Origin: an uncultured Psychroserpens sp.
GTDB lineage: Bacteria > Bacteroidota > Bacteroidia > Flavobacteriales > Flavobacteriaceae
Reading direction: 5' to 3'
Assembly: GCF_947492715.1 (NCBI RefSeq)
Contig: NZ_CANLNS010000007.1
Coordinates: forward strand, 62,001 to 126,000
Length of the DNA stretch: 64,000 bases
Shown here: one piece after another, positions 58,556-64,000 of the stretch
Layout: the number at the start of each line of letters is the position of its first letter
How positions within the stretch are numbered: the first letter of the stretch is position 1
Program-made: the position numbers and the translations under genes
Notes under the pieces: generated by a model
Seen by the model: the letters and a program-made list of their open reading frames with translations, nothing else
What the model was told of the DNA's origin: nothing
The model's database searches: none

Positions 58556-58623
58556 ATAATTAACTTTAGAAATTAAGTCGGAAAACTAATCATTTCATAA
58601 CAGCTATAAAAGTTAAAAATAAT

Positions 58624-58631
58624 TACCTTTG
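58624..58631 (+). promoter_or_regulatory. Possible -7 box of smpB
   Basis: TACCTTTG fits TAnnTTTG and ends 6 bases before the smpB ATG, so transcription would start at or next to the start codon. No good -33 box was seen. Confidence 0.35.
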
Positions 58632-58637
58632 CCTTCC

Positions 58638-59096
58638 ATGCAAAAACCGGTTAACATAAAAAACAAAAAAGCAAAGTTTGAGTACGAAATTCTCGATACT
58701 TACACCGCTGGTATTGTACTTACTGGAACAGAAATTAAATCCATTAGAGATAGTAAAGCCTCCATTGCCGAAAGTTTTTGTGAGTTTAATGATCGAGGAG
58801 AATTGTTTGTAATAAACATGACAATTCAAGAATATGTCTTCGGAAACTACTACAATCATAAACCTAAGGCAGAGCGCAAACTTTTACTTAATAAACGTGA
58901 ACTTAAAAAACTTGAAAAGGAAGTTAATGTTAAAGGAAATGCTATTGTTCCATTGCGCTTATTTATTAATGAAAAGGGTTTAGCTAAGTTAGAAATTGCC
59001 TTAGGTAAAGGAAAAAAACTCTTTGACAAACGCGACACAATAAAAGATCGCGATAATAAACGCCATCTAGATCGTATAAAAAAAATCTATAAGTAA
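58638..59096 (+). CDS. smpB: SsrA-binding protein
   Basis: A 152-residue protein that carries tmRNA to stalled ribosomes for trans-translation. Typical blocks are [56 protein letters not shown] and the basic C-terminus [20 protein letters not shown] use the ATG at 58638; the in-frame TTG at 58629 is less likely. The tmRNA gene (ssrA) is not in this window. Confidence 0.95.
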   Translation: MQKPVNIKNKKAKFEYEILDTYTAGIVLTGTEIKSIRDSKASIAESFCEFNDRGELFVINMTIQEYVFGNYYNHKPKAERKLLLNKRELKKLEKEVNVKGNAIVPLRLFINEKGLAKLEIALGKGKKLFDKRDTIKDRDNKRHLDRIKKIYK

Positions 59097-59209
59097 TTAC
59101 ATATAGATAAGTTCAAAATCTGAGATAATATTTAACAGGAAAGTTAGTTTTATTTATGATTGTTTAACAAAAGTCATTTAAATAAATACCTATGTTTGGC
59201 ATCGCTTAG

Positions 59210-59236
59210 GCAACCTTTTTATAAAATTGTGCGTCT
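59210..59236 (+). promoter_or_regulatory. ECF sigma-type promoter upstream of the DUF5686 gene
   Basis: GCAACC (59210-59215) and CGTCT (59232-59236) are separated by 16 bp, the AAC/CGT arrangement of extracytoplasmic-function sigma promoters. This lies 28 bases before the ATG. No TAnnTTTG box is seen here. Which sigma factor uses it is unknown; the ECF factor at 2497-3051 is one candidate. Confidence 0.5.
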
Positions 59237-59263
59237 ATATAAATAAACCATCAATCAATTCTT

Positions 59264-61729
59264 ATGAAACAAAAATTACTCCTCGTATTCACATTCTTAA
59301 TTACTTTTCAATCTTTTTCTCAAATCCAAGGTACGGTTAAAGATAACAAAGACGAACCCTTACCATTTGTAAATATTTACATAGAAAACACCTATACAGG
59401 GACTACAAGTAACGAAGACGGCAACTACGAACTTGGCATTAGCAAATCTGGTGATTATACTATTGTATTTCAATTTTTAGGCTATAAAACGGTAAAAAAA
59501 ACAGTAACCATAAGTTCCTTTCCTTATACATTAGACGCCACTTTATTAGACGAAGAAATTTCGTTAAACGAAGTTGTTGTTAACGCCGAAGAAAACCCTG
59601 CCAATATTATTATTCGTCAGGCTATTGCAAAGCGAAAAGAAAATCAGAACAAAATTCAAAGTTATAAATCAGACTTCTATTCTCGTGGATTGATTAGGAT
59701 TAAAGATGCACCTGAAAAAATTCTTGGTGCCGAAGTTGGAGATTTAGGTGGCGGACTAGATTCTACAAGAAGTGGTGTCATTTACCTATCTGAAACAGTT
59801 TCCAAATTGGAGTTTTTAAGACCAAATAAACTCAAAGAAAAAATCTTAGCTTCTAAAGTTAGTGGCGATGACAACGGATTTAGTTTTAACAATGCCATAG
59901 ATGTTGACTACGACTTATATAACAATACTGTAGAAATAGGAAATCAAATTATTACACCAATTGCTAATAATGCTTTTGGATATTACCGTTATAAGTTAGA
60001 AGGTATCTTCTATGATGACAGAGGTAACCTTATCAACAAAATAAAAGCAACGCCTAGGCGAGAAAATGATCCCGTTTTTGAAGGTTATATATACATCGTT
60101 GAAGATCAATGGACCATTTATGCAGCCGAATTAGATATTACAGGAACTCAAGCTCGAATTCCTGCCGTTGACAAAATTACCATAACGCAAAATTTCTCCT
60201 TTTCTGAACAAGATAATATTTGGGCTAAAATATCTCAAAATATAGATTTTAAATACGGAATTCTTGGTATAAAAGGTGATGGTCGCTTTACAGCCGTTTA
60301 CAGTGATTACAAATTTAATCCTGGCCTAACACGAAAAGATTTTACCAGAGAAATTGTATCATTTGCAGAGGCTGCTAATAAAAAGGACTCTACCTTCTGG
60401 AATACAATCAGACCTGTACCTCTAACTGTCGAAGAAATTACAGATTATATCAAAAAAGATAGCATCCAAATTGTTCGAGAATCTAAAACCTATAAGGATT
60501 CTGTGGATGGTGTGAATAATAAATTTAAATTAGGTGATATCGTTGGTGGATATACTTACACTAATTCATATGAAAACTGGAGAGCTGGCATTAGCTCTCC
60601 TATAGAGGCTATTAGTTTTAATACAGTTCAAGGGTGGAATGCTAACATAGGTGCTTTTTACACTAAAAGTTACGATGATTTTGAGCGCTTCTTTACCATA
60701 AGAGGAAACATTAATTATGGCTTTAGCGATGATCGTTTAAGAGGGACACTTTCAGCAACTTATAAATTCAACAACAAGAGCAGACCTTTCTTAACACTTT
60801 CGGGAGGTGTTGTGACCCAACAGTTTAATACAAGTAATCCTATCTCCAAATCTTTAAACACAGGTTTTTCTCTATTTTCAGAAGAAAACTATATGAAGAT
60901 TTTTGAAAACAGCTATGTTCAAGCCTCCTATTCTAATGAATTATTCAATGGATTTAGAATTAATACAAGTTTAGGCTATCAAAGACGTAAGGCGTTATTT
61001 AACACCACAGATCAGGCGTGGTATCCAAAAGATGACAAAGTTTATACTAGCAATAACCCTTTAGATGAAACAGCTTATGGTGTTGCTCCTTTTGACACTC
61101 ATAATATCATGAAATTTAATCTTACGGCTCGCATTAATTTTGCCCAAAATTATTTAAGCTATCCAGATGGTAAATACAACATTCCAAATTCTAAGTACCC
61201 AACCGTAATTCTTGGATACGAAAAAGGCTTTGCGTCATCCATAGACGATTATAATTTTGATCAAGTAAAATTTAGAGTAACACAAGGGCTCAATGTTGGC
61301 GATAAAGGGCGTTTTCGATATAATATTAAAGCGGGTAAATTCTTTGGTGGAGATGATATCGCTTTTGTAGATTATCAACATTTTAATGGCAACCAAACAC
61401 ATATTGGCTCTGGATCTTATCTCAATGTCTTTAATAATTTACCATATTACGCGGCTAGCACTAATGATTCATATTTAGAGATGCACGCCGAACATGATTT
61501 TAATGGATTTCTATTAGGAAGAGTGCCACTTCTAAAGAAACTAAACTTTAATCTTATTGTTGGAGCACACGCCTTATCTACTCCAGACAATAAACCATAT
61601 CAAGAATACACAATCGGGCTTGACAATATTGGTTGGGGAAAATTTAGATTTTTACGTTTAGATTACGTACGTTCGTATCAAGGTGGATTTCAAAGCGATG
61701 CATTTCTGTTTGGCTTGAAATTCTTTTAA
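59264..61729 (+). CDS. DUF5686 outer-membrane protein with carboxypeptidase-regulatory-like domain
   Basis: An 821-residue outer-membrane protein. The signal peptide ends near SFSQI (residue 20). Residues about 21-105 form a carboxypeptidase-D regulatory-like beta domain (IQGTVKDNKDEPLPFVNIYIENTYTGTTSNEDGNYEL); a DUF5686 region follows, and the C-terminal third has alternating strands with aromatic residues as in a beta-barrel (YNFDQVKFRVTQGL, LRLDYVRSYQGGF). DUF5686 proteins are common in Bacteroidetes; function unknown. It appears to be driven by an ECF-type promoter and may be co-transcribed with the next small gene (10 bases apart). Confidence 0.87.
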   Translation: MKQKLLLVFTFLITFQSFSQIQGTVKDNKDEPLPFVNIYIENTYTGTTSNEDGNYELGISKSGDYTIVFQFLGYKTVKKTVTISSFPYTLDATLLDEEISLNEVVVNAEENPANIIIRQAIAKRKENQNKIQSYKSDFYSRGLIRIKDAPEKILGAEVGDLGGGLDSTRSGVIYLSETVSKLEFLRPNKLKEKILASKVSGDDNGFSFNNAIDVDYDLYNNTVEIGNQIITPIANNAFGYYRYKLEGIFYDDRGNLINKIKATPRRENDPVFEGYIYIVEDQWTIYAAELDITGTQARIPAVDKITITQNFSFSEQDNIWAKISQNIDFKYGILGIKGDGRFTAVYSDYKFNPGLTRKDFTREIVSFAEAANKKDSTFWNTIRPVPLTVEEITDYIKKDSIQIVRESKTYKDSVDGVNNKFKLGDIVGGYTYTNSYENWRAGISSPIEAISFNTVQGWNANIGAFYTKSYDDFERFFTIRGNINYGFSDDRLRGTLSATYKFNNKSRPFLTLSGGVVTQQFNTSNPISKSLNTGFSLFSEENYMKIFENSYVQASYSNELFNGFRINTSLGYQRRKALFNTTDQAWYPKDDKVYTSNNPLDETAYGVAPFDTHNIMKFNLTARINFAQNYLSYPDGKYNIPNSKYPTVILGYEKGFASSIDDYNFDQVKFRVTQGLNVGDKGRFRYNIKAGKFFGGDDIAFVDYQHFNGNQTHIGSGSYLNVFNNLPYYAASTNDSYLEMHAEHDFNGFLLGRVPLLKKLNFNLIVGAHALSTPDNKPYQEYTIGLDNIGWGKFRFLRLDYVRSYQGGFQSDAFLFGLKFF

Positions 61730-61739
61730 TCTCAACATT

Positions 61740-62258
61740 ATGAAAAATTTAATTTTAATTTTATTCGTGATTGGTTCTCTTAGCTATGGACAAGATAAAA
61801 CCGATTACTCAAAAAAAGTAGCATCCTTAGATAGTACAATAGAAACGTTATATAGTGTTATCTCTGGAGATAAAGGTGAAGCCCGTAATTGGGAATTATT
61901 CAAGTATCTATTTCATAAAGATGCTAAACTCATTCCGTCAGGGAAAGATAACGAAGGTACTCACAATGCCACCTTCATGACACCAGATGATTATATTCAA
62001 CGCTCAGGTAAATGGCTTGTTGAAAATGGATTTCACGAAGTTGAAATCAGCCGAAAAGTTCAAACTTTTGGTAATATTTCTCAAGTATTTAGCACATACG
62101 AATCCTTCAGAAACAAAAGCGATAAAGAGCCATTTATGAGAGGGATTAATAGTATTCAACTATTAAACGATGGCAATCGTTGGTGGATTATTAATATCTA
62201 TTGGCAACAGGAAACAAAAGACAACCCAATACCTAAGAAGTATTTGAGTAAACAATAA
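61740..62258 (+). CDS. Exported NTF2-like protein
   Basis: A 172-residue protein with signal peptide (cleavage near SYGQD). The mature part looks like an NTF2-fold: a first helix YSKKVASLDSTIETLYSVISGDKGEARNWELFKYLFH, then the strands EVEISRKVQTFGNISQVFSTYE and GINSIQLLNDGNRWWIINIYW. Ligand unknown. It follows the DUF5686 gene closely and a 17-bp terminator follows. Confidence 0.75.
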   Translation: MKNLILILFVIGSLSYGQDKTDYSKKVASLDSTIETLYSVISGDKGEARNWELFKYLFHKDAKLIPSGKDNEGTHNATFMTPDDYIQRSGKWLVENGFHEVEISRKVQTFGNISQVFSTYESFRNKSDKEPFMRGINSIQLLNDGNRWWIINIYWQQETKDNPIPKKYLSKQ

Positions 62259-62305
62259 GTTTTTAGGTCTTACATCTTTTTAAACGCATACTCATGTTTA
62301 ACTAT

Positions 62306-62346
62306 AAAATGATTTAACTTTTATCAAAAAGTTAAATCATTTTAGT
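62306..62346 (+). terminator. Terminator after the NTF2-like gene
   Basis: A perfect 17-bp AT-rich stem (AAAATGATTTAACTTTT and its inverse) with a 4-base loop, ending in TTTTA. Confidence 0.75.
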
Positions 62347-62397
62347 TTAGCCATATTACTTCTTATTTTTATCAAAACATTTATCAAACTATAAATT

Positions 62398-64000
62398 ATG
62401 ACAAGTTCAGTTAAATCGACATCATTAATGCTCTTTGCCTTATCGGTATTCTCTTTTAGCAATGCCCAAGATACGTCTCAAGAAGCAAAACCTGCTTTTA
62501 AAGACGGAGAAGCGCAAATCGTTGAAGCGTTTAGTGATTCTGGAAAATGGATACGACACGATTTATGGGTAGAAACTAATTTTGATACCGATGGCGACGG
62601 TAAATTAGACCGAATGCATGTTGATGTTACACGTCCAGAACAAACGGAAAGTGAAGGCTTAAAATTACCTGTAATATATGAAACAAGTCCTTATTATGCA
62701 GGAGTTGCTGCAGATGTACCAGGTGTGTTTTGGAATGTAGAGATAGAACTTGGAGAGGCCGCAGAAGAGCGCGCACATCCAGAGGTTAAGCGTCGTGGTA
62801 AACGCCCTATCATATCTAATTCTCTTATAAGAACTTGGGTTCCTAGAGGCTATATAGTTGTACATTCATCGTCTCCTGGAACAGGTTTATCACAAGGTGC
62901 TCCTACAGTTGGTGGCGACAATGAATCTCTAGCGCCTAAAGCTGTTATCGACTGGTTAAACGGTCGCGCAAAAGGTTATACAACACCAGATGGAAACGAA
63001 GAAGTTAAGGCCAATTGGAGTACAGGGAAAGTTGGTATGACCGGAACATCTTATAATGGTACTTTACCCTTAGCAGCAGCAACAACTGGTGTTGATGGTT
63101 TAGAAGTCATCATTCCAATTGCTCCTAACACGTCATATTATCATTATTACCGTTCTAATGGGTTAGTGCGTTCCCCAGGAGGATATTTAGGAGAAGACAT
63201 TGATGTGCTTTACGATTATATTCATAGTGGCGATGAAGCTAAACGCCCTTATAATAATAAAACGGTTAGAGATACCGAAATGGCCAATGGCATGGATCGT
63301 CTCACAGGCGATTATAACGATTTTTGGGCTGGACGTGATTATCTCAATGAGATGAAACCAATGAAAGCCGCTTTGCTAATGTCACACGGATTTAACGATT
63401 GGAATGTCATGCCCGAACATAGCTATCGTATATATAAAGCTGCAAAAGAAAAAGGCTTGCCTGCTCAAATCTATTACCATCAAAATGGACATGGTGGCCC
63501 ACCTCCTACAGCTATGATGAACCGTTGGTTTACACGATATTTACATGGTATTAAAAATGGCGTTGAAAATGAAGCAAACAAAGCGCATATCGTAAGAGAG
63601 GATGATAAACCAAATAACCCAACAACATATAAAGATTATCCAAACCCAGATGCCACAGATGTCACCCTGCATCTCACTGCTGGTGGAAATAAGGCAGGAG
63701 GCTTAAGTACGACTAAAACTAAAGGGAAAGCCATATCCGAAAAATTAATTGATGATGTAAGTTTCTCTGGAAAAGATTTAGCTAAAGCGGAATCATCAGA
63801 ACATAGACTCTTATATCTTTCCCCTACACTTACTGAAGATATACACATTTCTGGCTTGGCAAATATTACTATTGAATTAAGTAGCAACAAACCAGCGGCA
63901 AATTTATCTGTTTGGTTGGTTGCCTTACCGTGGGATGGCGGAAAAATCACAAATGATATTATCACTCGTGGATGGGCAGATCCTCAAAATCATAAATCAT
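62398..64000 (+). CDS. Secreted S15 X-Pro dipeptidyl-peptidase (3' end outside window)
   Basis: An alpha/beta-hydrolase peptidase, 534 codons visible with no stop before the window end. A signal peptide ends near SNAQD (residue 24). The nucleophile is Ser218 in GKVGMTGTSYNG; the acid is Asp334 in SHGFNDWNV and the base His365 in QNGHGG, matching the PepX/S15 triad order. A beta jelly-roll domain begins near 400. A DTDGDGKLD loop at about 63-71 may bind calcium. It probably removes X-Pro dipeptides from peptides outside the cell. Confidence 0.9.
   Translation, partial: MTSSVKSTSLMLFALSVFSFSNAQDTSQEAKPAFKDGEAQIVEAFSDSGKWIRHDLWVETNFDTDGDGKLDRMHVDVTRPEQTESEGLKLPVIYETSPYYAGVAADVPGVFWNVEIELGEAAEERAHPEVKRRGKRPIISNSLIRTWVPRGYIVVHSSSPGTGLSQGAPTVGGDNESLAPKAVIDWLNGRAKGYTTPDGNEEVKANWSTGKVGMTGTSYNGTLPLAAATTGVDGLEVIIPIAPNTSYYHYYRSNGLVRSPGGYLGEDIDVLYDYIHSGDEAKRPYNNKTVRDTEMANGMDRLTGDYNDFWAGRDYLNEMKPMKAALLMSHGFNDWNVMPEHSYRIYKAAKEKGLPAQIYYHQNGHGGPPPTAMMNRWFTRYLHGIKNGVENEANKAHIVREDDKPNNPTTYKDYPNPDATDVTLHLTAGGNKAGGLSTTKTKGKAISEKLIDDVSFSGKDLAKAESSEHRLLYLSPTLTEDIHISGLANITIELSSNKPAANLSVWLVALPWDGGKITNDIITRGWADPQNHKS

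Noticed and set aside
62665-62865. Minus-strand ORF inside the S15 peptidase
   Set aside because: Shadow of the peptidase frame, which carries a full catalytic triad.

Overview
The window is a 64 kb piece of chromosome from a member of the Bacteroidetes, most probably a marine or aquatic Flavobacteriaceae. The evidence is the low GC content, Bacteroidetes-type promoters (TAnnTTTG -7 boxes, in places with a TTG box 19 bp upstream), the near absence of Shine-Dalgarno sites, many short lipoproteins and signal-peptide proteins, LytTR two-component systems, a type IX secretion C-terminal signal, and families typical of this group (DUF6090, DUF5686, YtxJ, small SRP RNA, GCAACC/CGTCT ECF-type promoter). 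No insertion sequence, prophage, CRISPR array, tRNA or rRNA was seen. Both ends cut a gene: a DEAD-box RNA helicase on the left and an S15 X-Pro dipeptidyl-peptidase on the right.

Layout. 1-3.1 kb: helicase, then a minus-strand operon of an ECF sigma factor, a 58-residue protein coupled to it by a TAATG overlap, and an MscS-type channel. 3.2-8.2 kb: a minus-strand operon (secreted beta-lactamase-fold serine hydrolase, minimal ExbB-like membrane protein, esterase) divergent from a LytS-type kinase and LytTR regulator, with a 60-bp dyad between them. 8.3-14 kb: small proteins, a histidine-rich TPR lipoprotein, DUF6090, and a second serine hydrolase. 14-20 kb: lpdA, a Tat-like ankyrin protein, then a third serine hydrolase divergent from a second LytS/LytTR pair. 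20-29 kb: CPBP protease, Lrp-type regulator divergent from a methionine gamma-lyase-like enzyme, YdjM-like protein, NhaC antiporter, and an oxidative-stress group (2-Cys peroxiredoxin, ankyrin protein, katG). 29-43 kb: DUF2007 protein, YbiT-like ABC-F ATPase, TlpA-like lipoprotein, transaldolase-type aldolase, short-chain dehydrogenase, the SRP RNA gene, then a run of envelope and secreted proteins and glyA. 43-54 kb: fumarylacetoacetase, lipoprotein, WG-repeat protein with ytxJ, clpB, a type IX secreted FG-GAP protein, and mqo. 54-64 kb: a TetR regulator with two near-identical palindromic operators and a thioesterase, TraB/GumN protein, deoC, histidine phosphatase, smpB, a DUF5686 outer-membrane protein and the S15 peptidase.

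How the genes fit together. Central metabolism (lpdA, mqo, glyA, transaldolase, deoC, fumarylacetoacetase) is mixed with protein quality control (clpB, smpB, SRP RNA), oxidative-stress defence (katG, peroxiredoxin, ytxJ) and a large envelope set. The most distinctive features are the twice-occurring module of a secreted serine hydrolase divergent from a LytS/LytTR pair, its 60-bp dyad, the two TetR operators, the unannotated 58-residue sigma-linked protein and the TPR lipoprotein with clustered histidines.
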